From: Nitrospirota bacterium
Lineage (GTDB): Bacteria; Nitrospirota; Nitrospiria; JACQBW01
DNA length: 64,000 nt
Direction of reading: 5' to 3'
Assembly: GCA_016194305.1 (NCBI GenBank)
Contig: JACQBW010000025.1
Span: forward strand, 47,626 to 111,625
Each line of letters begins with the position of its first letter. Within the stretch, counting starts at the first letter, position 1. This document shows, piece after piece, positions 52,237 through 62,451 of this stretch. The position numbers were made by a program, and so were the translations under genes. Under the pieces are notes generated by a model that did no database searches, was not told the DNA's origin, and worked only from the letters and a program-made list of their open reading frames with translations.

Positions 52237-53046
52237 TCATCGTTTAACCTGACTGGATTCCTGCGGAATTTCAGGAGCGATCTTTCCAAACCTCCGTTCT
52301 CTTCTTTGAAAATCGAGTATCGCCAATAAGAGATCCTTTCTCCTGAAATCGGGCCAGAGCGTCTTTGAGAAATAAAGTTCGGTATAGGCGAGCTGCCAGA
52401 GAAGGAAATTGCTGATTCGCTCTTCACCGCTTGTCCGGATCATCAAATCGGGATCGATGTTTCCCTGGGTATAAAGGTATTCCGAGAATTCATCTTCATT
52501 TAAATCTTTAAACAACTTTTTCCCTTTATGAACATCCTCGATAAATTTCTGTATCGCATCTATAATTTCGCTTCTGCCGCCGTAGTTTAGCGCGATATTC
52601 AAAACCATCGTCTTATTCTTTGCGGTCTCCTCTTCGACATGTCGAATCGAATGAATGACTGAAGAAGGGAGTTTCTCGATCCGGCCTATGGCTCTGAAAC
52701 AGATGTCGTTTTCCATCATGGTTTGAAGCTCCTTTTTCAAGTACTCTTCCAGAAGCTTCATTAAGGTCTTGATCTCCAGTTCCGGCCTTTTCCAGTTCTC
52801 CACCGAAAACGCGTAAATCGTCAATACTTCTATTCCCAATTCCCTGCATAAGGTTATAACTTCTCTAACGGAATGAATTCCTTCGCGGTGACCTAAAATT
52901 CGGGTCAATCCCTTTTCTTTGGCCCATCTGCCGTTTCCATCCATGATGATCGCGACATGCCTCGGCATTGTTCTTTGCCGAACCAGATCAATTAATGCAT
53001 GATCTGAAAAGGAATCTAATTCAGCCGGATCTGGAAGCATTACCAT
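52237..53046 (-). CDS. uppS: Undecaprenyl diphosphate synthase
   Basis: Cis-prenyltransferase that makes the C55 lipid carrier for peptidoglycan and O-antigen. 269 residues. AIIMDGNGRWAKEKG, GHREGIHSVREV, FSVENWKRP, NIALNYGGRSEI and DLMIRTSGEERISNFLLWQ are the family motifs. AGGAG lies 5 nt before the ATG. It uses the products of dxr and ispG in the same operon. Confidence 0.96.
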   Translation of the reverse strand: MVMLPDPAELDSFSDHALIDLVRQRTMPRHVAIIMDGNGRWAKEKGLTRILGHREGIHSVREVITLCRELGIEVLTIYAFSVENWKRPELEIKTLMKLLEEYLKKELQTMMENDICFRAIGRIEKLPSSVIHSIRHVEEETAKNKTMVLNIALNYGGRSEIIDAIQKFIEDVHKGKKLFKDLNEDEFSEYLYTQGNIDPDLMIRTSGEERISNFLLWQLAYTELYFSKTLWPDFRRKDLLLAILDFQRRERRFGKIAPEIPQESSQVKR

Positions 53047-53054
53047 TCTAACTC

Positions 53055-53753
53055 CTATGGGACATTGCCGTTGGACGCGGCTGTTAATTGGTCAATGGTA
53101 TGTCTAAAGGGGAGATTGACCAAATCGACTTGCACGGTTTGATCTGACAGTGAATGGACATTAAATTCATAGACCGGATTCATTCCTTCTTCTGACGGTA
53201 ACAAATCATGATCGGAATTGGAATGCGAAAGATTCAGGAATCGGTCGGTCAAAACCAATAACTTGGAGAATTCATCGAGAATGACGCCATTCTTTTTGTC
53301 CATCACCCCGGTTACCCGAACCGGAATTCTGGCAGAACTGATTCTAACCAGATCGCCTGACTGAGGCTTCTTGGAGGAAAATCGGACATTTCCGGCACTT
53401 TGCTCCTCTTCGACCTTATCGACTTCTACCCAACCAATTCTTTCTTCAAATCTCCCCATTTCTTCGTGTGTTGAGGGATGAAAAAAAGGCTCGCCCGGAC
53501 GAATTATTTCCAAAACAATTCCTTTCACCAACCCATTTTTCCGACCCAAATTAATCTTTCCACGCTCTCCATCCGTTTGAATCAGAGAGCCTTCCACTTT
53601 TGGGAAATAGGTCGAAAAAATATACGTCAAATCTTCAATGGAGAGCGGAATCGGCTCTGCAACAGAAACCGTTGCCAGGGCAACCGTTCCAAGAAAGGTA
53701 AAAGCACCAATAATTAATATTACATTAACTTTAAAGTAATTAAACATAAACAT
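53055..53753 (-). CDS. Exported protein of unknown function (FlgT-like fold possible)
   Basis: 232 residues. Signal peptide about 1-31 (IIGAFTFLGTVALATVSVA). The segment GSLIQTDGERGKINLGRKNGLVKGIVLEI resembles domains of FlgT-like or CsgG-associated periplasmic proteins, which carry a similar RGKINLG-GV pattern; the C-terminal half is unremarkable. First gene of the uppS operon, ending 8 nt before uppS, so envelope function is likely. No flagellar genes are in the window; the fold suggestion is weak. Confidence 0.7.
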   Translation of the reverse strand: MFMFNYFKVNVILIIGAFTFLGTVALATVSVAEPIPLSIEDLTYIFSTYFPKVEGSLIQTDGERGKINLGRKNGLVKGIVLEIIRPGEPFFHPSTHEEMGRFEERIGWVEVDKVEEEQSAGNVRFSSKKPQSGDLVRISSARIPVRVTGVMDKKNGVILDEFSKLLVLTDRFLNLSHSNSDHDLLPSEEGMNPVYEFNVHSLSDQTVQVDLVNLPFRHTIDQLTAASNGNVP

Positions 53754-53763
53754 TAAGCCTGAC

Positions 53764-53791
53764 TTGACAGCCTGTGATTCCGTGGTAGACT
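53764..53791 (+). promoter_or_regulatory. Sigma-70-type promoter for the 43-residue protein
   Basis: TTGACA (53764-53769) and TAGACT (53786-53791), 16-nt spacer, giving a leader of about 65 nt. Confidence 0.5.
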
Positions 53792-53862
53792 TAATTGTTA
53801 ATAAGTCAACTGCTATGTCGTAGGTTTTAATCGAAACTATCTAAATTAGTGTGAAGGATACC

Positions 53863-53994
53863 ATGAATCAGCTCCCGCTTTCCACACCTATCAAGGAAAA
53901 TCACATCGATACGGTTTCAAGACTGGAACTTAAAATAGGTGTAGGCCTTTTTATATTCTCTCTTTTAGGACTCTTAATCAATTTTTTTGACTAA
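53863..53994 (+). CDS. 43-residue single-pass membrane protein
   Basis: ATG 53863 with GAAGGAT 3-4 nt upstream opens a 43-codon frame ending TAA 53992-53994. About 24 polar residues (MNQLPLSTPIKENHIDTVS) are followed by a hydrophobic segment GVGLFIFSLLGLLIN and a short FFD end. A promoter lies upstream. It resembles small inner-membrane regulators or stress proteins, but no family is recognised. It is divergent from the uppS operon. Confidence 0.6.
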   Translation: MNQLPLSTPIKENHIDTVSRLELKIGVGLFIFSLLGLLINFFD

Positions 53995-54032
53995 CAAAAA
54001 AAATCCCCTAGAAACAATATGTTCCGGGGATT
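53995..54032 (-). terminator. Rho-independent terminator of the NifX-like gene
   Basis: AATCCCC (54026-54032 complement) pairs with GGGGATT (54002-54008 complement), with a partial inner stem, followed by eight T reading the minus strand; 29 nt past the stop at 54061. Confidence 0.85.
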
Positions 54033-54060
54033 ATCGTAACTCAAACTCGAGTTCATCTCT

Positions 54061-54387
54061 TTAATGTTTGCACTCATAATTTGAACCGCCGATTGAGCTC
54101 TTATCAATTTTCAAGAAATCAGCAATCGCCGAATCAGGCATGGCATGTTGAGAAATAACCGTAGAAATCCCTTTGGAATCCAGGGTCTCCTTCAACTGAT
54201 CGCTGCACCCTCGGGCGATGGCTACAGTACAGTCATTGATCACTTCCATGACATTTTCGTCAAAAAACTTGATTTGGGCGCTCAAAATTTCTTTATCGGT
54301 CACATCGTAAACAATAAAAGCCATTGGACTGTCGAGCGTTTCACCCAAATTACTTCCATCATCCGTCGCAACTGCAATCTTTGGCAT
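54061..54387 (-). CDS. NifX/NifB-C-like (dinitrogenase FeMo-cofactor domain) protein
   Basis: 108 residues. RNase-H-like fold of the dinitrogenase iron-molybdenum cofactor family: MPKIAVATDDGSNLGETLDSP, FIVYDVTD, CTVAIARGCSDQLKETLDSKGI. Members bind metal clusters or act with unknown partners in many non-fixing organisms. No nif genes are near, so nitrogen fixation should not be inferred. AAGGAGGG lies 7 nt upstream. Cys residues (four, two at the tail: YECKH) could bind a cluster. Single gene with its own promoter and terminator. Confidence 0.85.
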   Translation of the reverse strand: MPKIAVATDDGSNLGETLDSPMAFIVYDVTDKEILSAQIKFFDENVMEVINDCTVAIARGCSDQLKETLDSKGISTVISQHAMPDSAIADFLKIDKSSIGGSNYECKH

Positions 54388-54416
54388 CTTTAGACCCTCC
54401 TTAAAATATCAATGAA

Positions 54417-54446
54417 AATATGGACCCCCGGAAGGACCCGTGTCAA
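54417..54446 (-). promoter_or_regulatory. Putative promoter of the NifX-like gene
   Basis: TTGACA (54441-54446) and CATATT (54417-54422) on the minus strand with an 18-nt spacer, about 30 nt before the start codon. Confidence 0.45.
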
Positions 54447-54528
54447 TCGACCTCTTTGGCATGAAGAGGGTATTTAATAAATTTAACAAGAAGGCGGGGA
54501 AAATACAAGCAAGAAATAGAAAAATTAT

Positions 54529-54558
54529 TTGATTTCATTTCAAGAGATCTTCTATAAT
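54529..54558 (+). promoter_or_regulatory. Sigma-70-type promoter of gltB-gltD
   Basis: TTGATT (54529-54534) and a perfect TATAAT (54553-54558), 18-nt spacer; the leader is about 70 nt. No obvious sigma-54 site was seen. Confidence 0.55.
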
Positions 54559-54636
54559 AATCATATCTAATGAGTTAAATTCTTTTCAGACTGAATTCTT
54601 AATAAATCACCCTTACCCTGATTATGAAAGTATTCC

Positions 54637-57600
54637 ATGACTGAAAATCATCGGCATTCTCGTCGTCTCCCTGTTGCCCAGGGGCTTTATGACCCAATCC
54701 ATGAGAAAGACTCGTGCGGCATCGGCCTTGCTGTTAATATAAAGGGAATACCTTCCCACGATATTGTTCTAAAAGGCCTTGAAATCCTTAAAAATTTATC
54801 TCATCGCGGCGCCGTGGGCTCAGACCCTGACACGGGGGACGGCGCAGGACTTCTGATTCAAATTCCCCATCTCTTTTTTAAAAAAATGATGCAAGAGAAA
54901 TTGATCGATCTTCCCGATCCAGGCGAATATGGTATCGGAATGGTCTTTCTCCCCACTTCCGACTCCGAAAGATCCCAGTGCGAAAAGATCATTGAAGAGA
55001 TCAGCAAGGAAGAAACTCTACCCTTCATGGGCTGGAGAGACGTGCCCGTCTTGTTGGATAAAATAGGAGCTCTGGCACGAGAGAGCGCGCCTGTCATTCG
55101 ACAGTTTTTCATAGCCAATCCTGGAATGGTCAGGGAAAAATTCGAACGCAAGCTTTATATTATCCGGAAACAGGTTGAAAATCAGATCTTAAGCTGGGTC
55201 AAAGAGGATTTTTATATCTCCAGCCTTTCCTCCAGAACGATCTGTTACAAAGGACTGCTCACTCCGGAACAGATCCCCCTCTTTTACCGGGACTTGAACG
55301 ACCCTCAGTTTTCCAGCGCGCTGATTCTGGTTCATTCGCGATTCAGTACCAATACTTTTCCCGCATGGTCGTTGGCCCATCCCTATCGATATGTCTGCCA
55401 CAATGGCGAAATTAATACGCTGAAGGGAAATATCAACTGGATGAAAGCGCGTCAGGGACGCCTCTCTTCCGAGGCCTTTGGAGACGATATTAACAAGCTT
55501 TTCCCCATCATACGGGAAGGACAGAGTGATTCTGCCTGCTTTGACAATGTCTTGGAGTTTCTTCTTATGGGAGGGCGTTCCCTTCCTCATGCGATGATGA
55601 TGCTGATACCCGAAGCCTGGGTTGGAAATCCGGATATGGATCTAGACCGGAGAGGATTTTATGAATATCACGCCTCGATGATGGAGCCATGGGACGGACC
55701 CGCTGCCATGGCCTTTACAGATGGCACCTTGATTGGAGCGACTCTGGATCGTAATGGGCTGCGCCCCGCCCGGTATCTTGTCACGACAGACCATTGTGCG
55801 ATTTTAGCGTCGGAAACCGGCGTCCTTTCTTTTAAGCCGGAAGAAATTTTGACCAAAGGACGGCTTCAGCCCGGGAAAATGTTTCTGGTCGACACTGCGC
55901 AAGGGAGAATTATCGAAGATGAAGAAATTAAAGCCGATATCGTAAAAAGAAAACCGTACAGGCAATGGGTCGCTGCCAATCGGATTTCCATTGACGAGCT
56001 TCCCGAGCCGATCAATGTTTACCAGCCAGATCCGGACAGCATCAAGAAGCGGCAGAAAGTTTTTGGATATACGTTTGAAGATTTGAAGCTTCTTCTAGCT
56101 CCGATGGCGATTAACGGAGAAGAAGCGATCGGCTCCATGGGAACCGATACACCTCTGGCGGTCCTTTCCGAACGTCCGCAACTTCTCTTTCACTATTTTA
56201 AGCAGCTTTTTGCGCAGGTTACAAACCCTCCCATCGACCCGATTCGCGAGCAGTTGGTGATGTCCCTTGCAACCAACATCGGACCCAAACCAAACCTGCT
56301 TGGAGAGACTCCGGAGCATTGCAGAAGAATCAAAGTGGGACAACCGATCTTGACCAATTCCGATCTTGAAAAAATCAGATCGATCGCGGACGGACATTTC
56401 AAGTCCAAAACATTAAAGATTGTTTTCCCGGTCTCCAGCGGACCCGACGGGCTTGAGAAGGCTCTTGAACAACTTTGCCTCCAATCGACCCAGGCGATTA
56501 AATCAGGTTACAATTTTATCATTCTAAGCGATCGGGGTGTCAACCCGGAGTGGGCGCCGATTCCTTCACTTTTGGCTATTTCAACGGTCCATCACCATCT
56601 CATTGAGGAGAGTCTTCGTGCAGAGGTTGGCCTCATCGTTGAAACCGGCGAAGCTCGGGAGGTCCATCATTTTGCCCTCTTGATGGGATATGGCGCCGGA
56701 ACAGTTAATCCCTACCTGGCTTTTGAAACCCTGACGGATATGGCTCGATCAGGCCTTTTTCCCGAGGCGGTTGACGCTGCAACGGCAGAAGGAAAGTTCA
56801 TCAAGGCCATCAACAAGGGACTCCTGAAAATCTTTTCAAAAATGGGAATCTCTACCGTCCAGAGTTACTGTGGTGCCCAGATCTTCGAGGCGATCGGACT
56901 CAATACCGCTCTCATTGACCGTTATTTTACAGGTACGCCATCCCGAATTGAAGGAATTGGCCTGACAGAAATTGCCAAAGAGACCTTGACCAAGCATGCC
57001 GCAGCCTATTTTGATTATTCTTCGATTAATGACGCGCTCGACATGGGAGGCAATTACCATTATCGTTTGCAAGGAGAACAGCATTCCTGGAACCCTGAAA
57101 CCATCGTTAAACTCCAGGAAGCAACGCGAACAAACAATGCCAATACCTTCCATGAGTTCAGCAGGCTGGCCAATGAAGAGCGTCACCATGCCATGACGCT
57201 CAGGGGATTGATGGAACTTAAAACAGAACAAAAACAGATTCCCCTGGAAGAGGTCGAACCTGCCAGTGAAATCGTCAGGCGGTTTGCCACGGGTGCCATG
57301 TCATACGGATCGATCAGCAAAGAAGCACATGAAACCCTTGCTATCGCCATGAATCGTCTTGGCGGTAAAAGCAATACCGGAGAGGGCGGTGAGGATGAGG
57401 AACGATTTGACACCGAGAAGAACAGTGCCATCAAACAAGTTGCATCAGCCCGGTTCGGTGTGACCACAAACTACCTTATCCATGCGAAAGAGCTTCAGAT
57501 TAAAATGGCTCAAGGAGCAAAACCGGGTGAAGGGGGGCAGCTCCCCGGGCACAAAGTCGATGAAGTGATTGCAAAAACTCGTCATTCGATCCCGGGCGTC

Positions 57601-59172
57601 ACCTTGATTTCTCCACCGCCTCACCATGACATTTATTCGATCGAAGATCTTGCGCAACTGATTTATGATTTGAAAAATGTCAATTCGCGCGCCAAGATAA
57701 CCGTCAAATTGGTTTCAGAAGTGGGTGTCGGGACCGTTGCCGCAGGCGTCGCAAAAGCCCATGCGGATATGATTTTAATCAGCGGAGACTCGGGTGGGAC
57801 CGGGGCTTCTCCGCTCTCTTCAATAAAACATGCCGGCGCACCCTGGGAACTTGGACTTGCGGAAACTCAGCAGACTCTGGTTCTCAATCACCTCCGAAGC
57901 CGGGTTAGAATTCAGACAGACGGACAGTTGAAAACGGGAAGAGATGTCGTGATTGCGGCCCTGCTGGGAGCGGAAGAATTTGGATTTGCAACCGCTCCTC
58001 TCATCGTCGAAGGGTGTATCATGATGCGAAAATGTCACTTGAACACCTGTCCGGTCGGAATTGCGACACAAGACCCCCTGCTTCGAAAAAAATTCACAGG
58101 CCAGCCGGAACACCTCATCAATTATTTCTTTTTCGTCGCCGAAGAAGTCAGGCAGTATATGGCTCAACTCGGATTTCGAAAATTCGACGAAATGGTCGGA
58201 AGGGCCGACAAGATCGAGCCGAGAAAGGCAATCGATAACTGGAAAGCCAAGGGAATTAATTTGGAAAAAATACTCTATATGCCAAAGGTCTCGCCTGACG
58301 TTCCGATCCATTGCGTTGAGTCCCAGGATCATGGTCTTGATCAGGCACTGGATCACACCTTGATCCAACTGGCCAGACCGGCGCTTGACCATCAAAAACC
58401 GGTGAGCGAAAAACTCCCCATTCGAAATGTCCACCGCACTGTCGGCGCGATGCTTTCCGGAGAAATCACCCGAAAATTCGGCGCCAAGGGACTCCCTCCG
58501 GATACCATCAAATTTCATTTTGAAGGGAGCGCAGGACAGAGCTTTGGCGCTTTCTGCGTAGACGGGCTTTCATTAACTCTCGAAGGAGAATCGAATGATT
58601 ATCTTGGAAAAGGGATGTCCGGAGGACAAATCATTGTCTTTCCGCCAAAGGGCTCTATATTTAATCCGGAAGAGACGATTATCGTCGGCAACACGCTTCT
58701 CTATGGAGCAACCGGGGGCGAGCTCTATATTTATGGATTGGCGGGCGAACGATTTGCAGTGAGAAATAGCGGTGCGTCGTCGGTTGTCGAAGGCGTTGGA
58801 GATCATGGATGCGAATATATGACCGGCGGAACCGTCGTCGTGCTGGGAAGGACGGGAAGAAATTTTGCCGCCGGGATGAGCGGGGGAATTGCCTACGTCT
58901 TCAACGAAGGGAGGGATTTCGAGCGGCGCTGCAACCTCAGTATGGTTGAACTCGAAGCAGTCACCCAGAAAGAAGATCAGAACCTTCTTAAGAGCCTGAT
59001 CGAAAAACATGCCCGACTCACTCAGAGCAGCAAGGCATTGAGAATTCTGAAAGAATGGGAACCCAGTCTCGCCAAATTTGTCAAAGTCATTTCTGTAGAA
59101 TATCGAAGGATTCTGGAACAAAGACAGGCCTCGATACACTCCCCGCAAAAGGAAACACCAGTCAATGGGTGA
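54637..59172 (+). CDS. gltB: Glutamate synthase large subunit
   Basis: Converts glutamine plus 2-oxoglutarate to two glutamates with GltD. 1511 residues in canonical order: a 26-residue propeptide, the class II amidotransferase domain whose nucleophile is Cys27 (EKDSCGIGL), a central domain, the FMN/2-oxoglutarate barrel ([22 protein letters not shown]), the 3Fe-4S cysteines in [16 protein letters not shown] and the C-terminal GXGXG beta-helix (GAGTGG-like repeats [25 protein letters not shown]). It overlaps gltD by 8 nt. The first enzyme of ammonium assimilation together with a glutamine synthetase encoded elsewhere. Confidence 0.97.
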   Translation: MTENHRHSRRLPVAQGLYDPIHEKDSCGIGLAVNIKGIPSHDIVLKGLEILKNLSHRGAVGSDPDTGDGAGLLIQIPHLFFKKMMQEKLIDLPDPGEYGIGMVFLPTSDSERSQCEKIIEEISKEETLPFMGWRDVPVLLDKIGALARESAPVIRQFFIANPGMVREKFERKLYIIRKQVENQILSWVKEDFYISSLSSRTICYKGLLTPEQIPLFYRDLNDPQFSSALILVHSRFSTNTFPAWSLAHPYRYVCHNGEINTLKGNINWMKARQGRLSSEAFGDDINKLFPIIREGQSDSACFDNVLEFLLMGGRSLPHAMMMLIPEAWVGNPDMDLDRRGFYEYHASMMEPWDGPAAMAFTDGTLIGATLDRNGLRPARYLVTTDHCAILASETGVLSFKPEEILTKGRLQPGKMFLVDTAQGRIIEDEEIKADIVKRKPYRQWVAANRISIDELPEPINVYQPDPDSIKKRQKVFGYTFEDLKLLLAPMAINGEEAIGSMGTDTPLAVLSERPQLLFHYFKQLFAQVTNPPIDPIREQLVMSLATNIGPKPNLLGETPEHCRRIKVGQPILTNSDLEKIRSIADGHFKSKTLKIVFPVSSGPDGLEKALEQLCLQSTQAIKSGYNFIILSDRGVNPEWAPIPSLLAISTVHHHLIEESLRAEVGLIVETGEAREVHHFALLMGYGAGTVNPYLAFETLTDMARSGLFPEAVDAATAEGKFIKAINKGLLKIFSKMGISTVQSYCGAQIFEAIGLNTALIDRYFTGTPSRIEGIGLTEIAKETLTKHAAAYFDYSSINDALDMGGNYHYRLQGEQHSWNPETIVKLQEATRTNNANTFHEFSRLANEERHHAMTLRGLMELKTEQKQIPLEEVEPASEIVRRFATGAMSYGSISKEAHETLAIAMNRLGGKSNTGEGGEDEERFDTEKNSAIKQVASARFGVTTNYLIHAKELQIKMAQGAKPGEGGQLPGHKVDEVIAKTRHSIPGVTLISPPPHHDIYSIEDLAQLIYDLKNVNSRAKITVKLVSEVGVGTVAAGVAKAHADMILISGDSGGTGASPLSSIKHAGAPWELGLAETQQTLVLNHLRSRVRIQTDGQLKTGRDVVIAALLGAEEFGFATAPLIVEGCIMMRKCHLNTCPVGIATQDPLLRKKFTGQPEHLINYFFFVAEEVRQYMAQLGFRKFDEMVGRADKIEPRKAIDNWKAKGINLEKILYMPKVSPDVPIHCVESQDHGLDQALDHTLIQLARPALDHQKPVSEKLPIRNVHRTVGAMLSGEITRKFGAKGLPPDTIKFHFEGSAGQSFGAFCVDGLSLTLEGESNDYLGKGMSGGQIIVFPPKGSIFNPEETIIVGNTLLYGATGGELYIYGLAGERFAVRNSGASSVVEGVGDHGCEYMTGGTVVVLGRTGRNFAAGMSGGIAYVFNEGRDFERRCNLSMVELEAVTQKEDQNLLKSLIEKHARLTQSSKALRILKEWEPSLAKFVKVISVEYRRILEQRQASIHSPQKETPVNG

Positions 59173-60613
59173 TCCGAAAGGCTTTTTAAAAATCCATCGG
59201 GAAGGACCAAAACGTCGGCCCGTCCCTGAGAGGGTAAAGGATTTTCACGAGTTTTATGAAGCCTTTTCAGACGAAAAGCTGAAGCTCCAGGCGTCGCGAT
59301 GCATGGATTGCGGCGTTCCGTTCTGTCAAAGCGATTCGGGCTGTCCCGTTCACAATCTGATTCCCGACTGGAATGACCTGATCTATCAGGAACGATGGAA
59401 AGATGCGCTCCAACGTCTTCACCTGACGAATAATTTTCCTGAATTTACAGGCAGACTTTGTCCTGCCCCCTGCGAATCAGCCTGCGTACTCGGAATCATT
59501 GATCAACCTGTTTCGATTAGAAATATCGAGCAGTCGATCATTGACCGGGGTTTTAGTGAAGGTTGGGTCATCCCTGTACGGCCCAGGTCGGAATTAAAGC
59601 AAAAGGTGGCAGTTGTTGGATCAGGACCGGCCGGGTTGGCTGCTGCTCAGCAACTCCGCCGTGAAGGATACCAGGTCACCGTCTATGAGAAATCGGATCG
59701 AATCGGAGGGCTGCTCCGGTACGGCATTCCCGATTTTAAAATGGAAAAAAAGGTTCTGGATCTCCGTCTCGAACAGATGAAAGAGGAAGGGGTCCAATTC
59801 ATCACCCAGACCGAAATTGGAAAAACAATTTCGCTTTCCAGGCTCAAGGAAGAGTACGATGCAATATGCGTTGCGATCGGAGCCACGAAGCCGAGAGACT
59901 TCTCACTTCCCGGAAGAAATCTTCACGGGGTTGTCTTTGCCATGGATTACCTAACCCAGGCGAATAAGATCATTGCAGGAGACAAAATCCATCCCGATCC
60001 ATCCCTTTTTGCAAAGGGAAAACGAGTCGTCGTAATCGGAGGAGGGGATACCGGCTCTGACTGTGTCGGTACCGCAACCCGTCAGGGAGCCAAATCGGTA
60101 CAACAATTTGAAATTCTTTCTCGGCCTCCTGAAAACCGTTCTCCTTCGACTCCCTGGCCCTATTGGCCCCTGACCTTAAGATCCTCCCACGCACATGAAG
60201 AAGGCTGCGACCGGAAGTGGAACATCCTGACCCAGTCGTTTTCCGGTGAAAATGGAATCATAAAAAAAATGAAAACTGTTAAAGTCGAATCCAGAACTGA
60301 TCAAAACGGGCTTTCACGCCTGGTTGAGATTCCAGATTCTGAAGAAGAACTGGAAGTCGATCTCGTTTTATTGGCGATGGGATTTGTTCATCCTGTTCAT
60401 GAAGGGCTTATTCAAGAATGGAATCTTAAACTCAATTCAAAAGGAAATATTGCAGTCAATGATCATTTTATGACGAGTGAGACTGGCATTTTTGCCGCTG
60501 GAGATTCGGTCCGGGGCGCCTCTCTTATCGTTTGGGCGATTGCAGAAGGGCGAGAAGCAGCCGAAGGTATCACCCGTTATCTGAAATCAAAATTGACTGC
60601 CGTCTCTTCTTGA
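59165..60613 (+). CDS. gltD: Glutamate synthase small subunit
   Basis: NADPH-oxidising partner of GltB. 482 residues. N-terminal Fe-S region with [19 protein letters not shown] and [17 protein letters not shown] site [22 protein letters not shown] site [15 protein letters not shown] and the C-terminal FAD motif [19 protein letters not shown]. The start lies 8 nt inside gltB. Confidence 0.96.
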   Translation: MGDPKGFLKIHREGPKRRPVPERVKDFHEFYEAFSDEKLKLQASRCMDCGVPFCQSDSGCPVHNLIPDWNDLIYQERWKDALQRLHLTNNFPEFTGRLCPAPCESACVLGIIDQPVSIRNIEQSIIDRGFSEGWVIPVRPRSELKQKVAVVGSGPAGLAAAQQLRREGYQVTVYEKSDRIGGLLRYGIPDFKMEKKVLDLRLEQMKEEGVQFITQTEIGKTISLSRLKEEYDAICVAIGATKPRDFSLPGRNLHGVVFAMDYLTQANKIIAGDKIHPDPSLFAKGKRVVVIGGGDTGSDCVGTATRQGAKSVQQFEILSRPPENRSPSTPWPYWPLTLRSSHAHEEGCDRKWNILTQSFSGENGIIKKMKTVKVESRTDQNGLSRLVEIPDSEEELEVDLVLLAMGFVHPVHEGLIQEWNLKLNSKGNIAVNDHFMTSETGIFAAGDSVRGASLIVWAIAEGREAAEGITRYLKSKLTAVSS

Positions 60614-60658
60614 CGGGCTCTTTCGCCCGACCCATTCTGCTTTGACCAGGAGTTTAAT

Positions 60659-61093
60659 ATGTCTCTCAGCCCCTTGGAACAGTTGATGAAAGCCAACGAA
60701 ATGTTTTATCGGATATTTGAGTCGCTGGATATCAAGGAATTTGAAAAACTCTGGTCACACGAAGAGTATGTCCAGTGCATTCACCCGGGTTGGGCGCCCT
60801 GTTCAGGATGGAAGAAGGTGCGCGACAGCTGGGTCATGATATTTAATCATACCCGGTCTCTCCATTTTACCATTTCGGATATTAAGGCGCATATTCTGGG
60901 ACCTGTTGGATGGGTCATTTGTTTTGAAAATCTGGAAAGCAGGGATGGAGAACGGTGGATCAAAAGTCAGGTTCTGGCTACCAATCTCTTTGAATTAAAA
61001 GAGAGCCAATGGCTGATGATACATCATCACGGCTCACCTATCTTTCAGGATAATCCGGCCACCTCCGGCGGACATTTTGAAGATTTACCCTAG
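60659..61093 (+). CDS. NTF2/SnoaL-fold protein
   Basis: 144 residues, cone-shaped NTF2-like fold: helix-rich N-terminus (ANEMFYRIFESLDIKEFEKLW), CIHPGWAP, GWKKVRDSW, beta strands with LATNLFEL and the terminal WLMIHHHGSP. These DUF4440-like proteins are common with nitrogen- or stress-related genes, but no reaction is established. 45 nt after gltD, so it may be read from the glt transcript. Confidence 0.8.
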   Translation: MSLSPLEQLMKANEMFYRIFESLDIKEFEKLWSHEEYVQCIHPGWAPCSGWKKVRDSWVMIFNHTRSLHFTISDIKAHILGPVGWVICFENLESRDGERWIKSQVLATNLFELKESQWLMIHHHGSPIFQDNPATSGGHFEDLP

Positions 61094-61134
61094 CGTTACG
61101 GCAGTGATCCGATGAGGCATAGGAAGCAAGGGAG

Positions 61135-61422
61135 ATGAGCCACCGCACCCGGCAGACCCAGGAGAAGATCGAGTCGATTGTGAGAGAAAAATTGCTTGCA
61201 ACTCATGTCGAAATTGAAGATGAGTCGTGGAAGCACGCCGGTCATGCCTCAGCAGGAGGAGGAGGCCATTTTCAGATGATTATCGTATCGCCTCAATTTG
61301 AGGGGGTGAATTTGATGAATCGCAATCGCCTTGTCTTTGAGACTCTTCAGGAGCTGATGAAGTCTGAGATCCATGCTCTTTCGATCAAAGCAAAGACTCC
61401 TGACGAGTGGATACACGGATGA
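61135..61422 (+). CDS. BolA-family protein
   Basis: 95 residues. The BolA fold: EKIESIVREKLLATHVEIEDES then HAGHASAGGGGHFQMIIVSPQF, with RNRLVFETLQELM. BolA proteins bind monothiol glutaredoxins and Fe-S clusters. AGGGAG is directly adjacent to the ATG, which is closer than usual. The stop overlaps the msrA start by 4 nt, so the pair is coupled. Confidence 0.92.
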   Translation: MSHRTRQTQEKIESIVREKLLATHVEIEDESWKHAGHASAGGGGHFQMIIVSPQFEGVNLMNRNRLVFETLQELMKSEIHALSIKAKTPDEWIHG

Positions 61423-61949
61423 AAACGGCAACCCTGGGTGGAGGTTGTTTTTGGTGTCTCGAAGCCGTCTTTTCCGATCTGAAAGGGGTGGAAAACGTGA
61501 TTTCGGGATATGCGGGAGGACTACTTGCGAACCCATCCTATCAACAGGTCTGCAGCGGCAGAAGCGGACACGCGGAAGTGATTCAGATCCAATATAATTC
61601 CCTTGTCATCTCCTTTCAGGATCTTCTCCGCATATTCTTTGTCATTCATAATCCGACAACTTTAAACCGTCAGGGCGGAGATGTCGGACCACAATATCGA
61701 TCTGTTATTTTTTATGGAGATCCGGAAGAAAAAACGATTTCTGAAGAAATCATCATGGAATTCGAATCGAAAAAGATCTGGAACACCCCGATCGTCACGG
61801 AAGTCGTCCCGCTCGAGCATTTTTACCCTGCTGAAGCGTATCACCAAAAATACTTCCAGAGAAATTCAGACCAGCCTTATTGCGTGGCCGTCATCGAACC
61901 CAAGGTTTCAAAATTCCGCAAACAATACTTTGATAGATTAAAGAAATAG
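61419..61949 (+). CDS. msrA: Peptide methionine sulfoxide reductase A
   Basis: Reduces methionine-S-sulfoxide in proteins. 176 residues from ATG 61419, which overlaps the bolA stop (ATGA). The catalytic Cys is in GGGCFWCLEAVF, and GYAGG, GHAEVIQIQYN, NRQGGDVGPQYRSVIF and HQKYFQRN follow. The extra four residues of the longer frame are bolA sequence. No resolving Cys cluster of the long E. coli form is seen near the C-terminus. Confidence 0.95.
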   Translation: MKTATLGGGCFWCLEAVFSDLKGVENVISGYAGGLLANPSYQQVCSGRSGHAEVIQIQYNSLVISFQDLLRIFFVIHNPTTLNRQGGDVGPQYRSVIFYGDPEEKTISEEIIMEFESKKIWNTPIVTEVVPLEHFYPAEAYHQKYFQRNSDQPYCVAVIEPKVSKFRKQYFDRLKK

Positions 61950-61989
61950 ATTGAGAAACCGGTCCTGAGTCTGACTCTGGAGAAAAAAG

Positions 61990-62451
61990 TTGAAGCAAAT
62001 CCACCGTTTTATTGCGACAGGAGGATATACAGGCTATTTTCCAAAAATACCGGGCACCGTTGCCACGCTTGCCGGCACCTTGCTTTTCTATCCGATTCAT
62101 TTTTTAGGTATCGTCTACCAGGCCGGTCTGATCGTCATGTTTTTCGGCATCGGCCTCGTTTCTGCGTCCCGACTTGAAAAAGAGCTCGGATCGAAAGATC
62201 CCTCTGTGGTCGTTATCGACGAAATCGTCGGGATATGGATCGCGCTATATCTAATCCCTTTCAACTGGAAGAGTCTCCTGACGGCTTTTATCCTCTTCCG
62301 GTTTTTTGACATTCGAAAGCCGTTACGGATTCGTTCTCTTCAGACGTTCGATTCTGGCTGGGGAATCATGCTTGACGATGCATTGGCAGGCATTTATACC
62401 AATCTCATTTTAAGAATCGCCTATATGGCTAAGCCTTTAATACTTTCTTGA
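61990..62451 (+). CDS. pgpA: Phosphatidylglycerophosphatase A
   Basis: Dephosphorylates PGP to phosphatidylglycerol in the inner membrane. 153 residues, three to four membrane segments. ATGGYTGYFPKIPGTVATLAG at the N-terminus, the DEIVGIW motif and RFFDIRKPLRIRSLQTFDSGWGIMLDDALAG are diagnostic. The start is TTG with GGAG 7 nt upstream. It converges on the histidine kinase gene with a 23-nt overlap. It completes the phospholipid branch that starts at cdsA. Confidence 0.93.
   Translation: MKQIHRFIATGGYTGYFPKIPGTVATLAGTLLFYPIHFLGIVYQAGLIVMFFGIGLVSASRLEKELGSKDPSVVVIDEIVGIWIALYLIPFNWKSLLTAFILFRFFDIRKPLRIRSLQTFDSGWGIMLDDALAGIYTNLILRIAYMAKPLILS

Noticed and set aside
54061..54387. Nitrogen-fixation gene
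   Set aside because: NifX/NifB-C domains occur in many non-diazotrophs, and no other nif gene is in the window.
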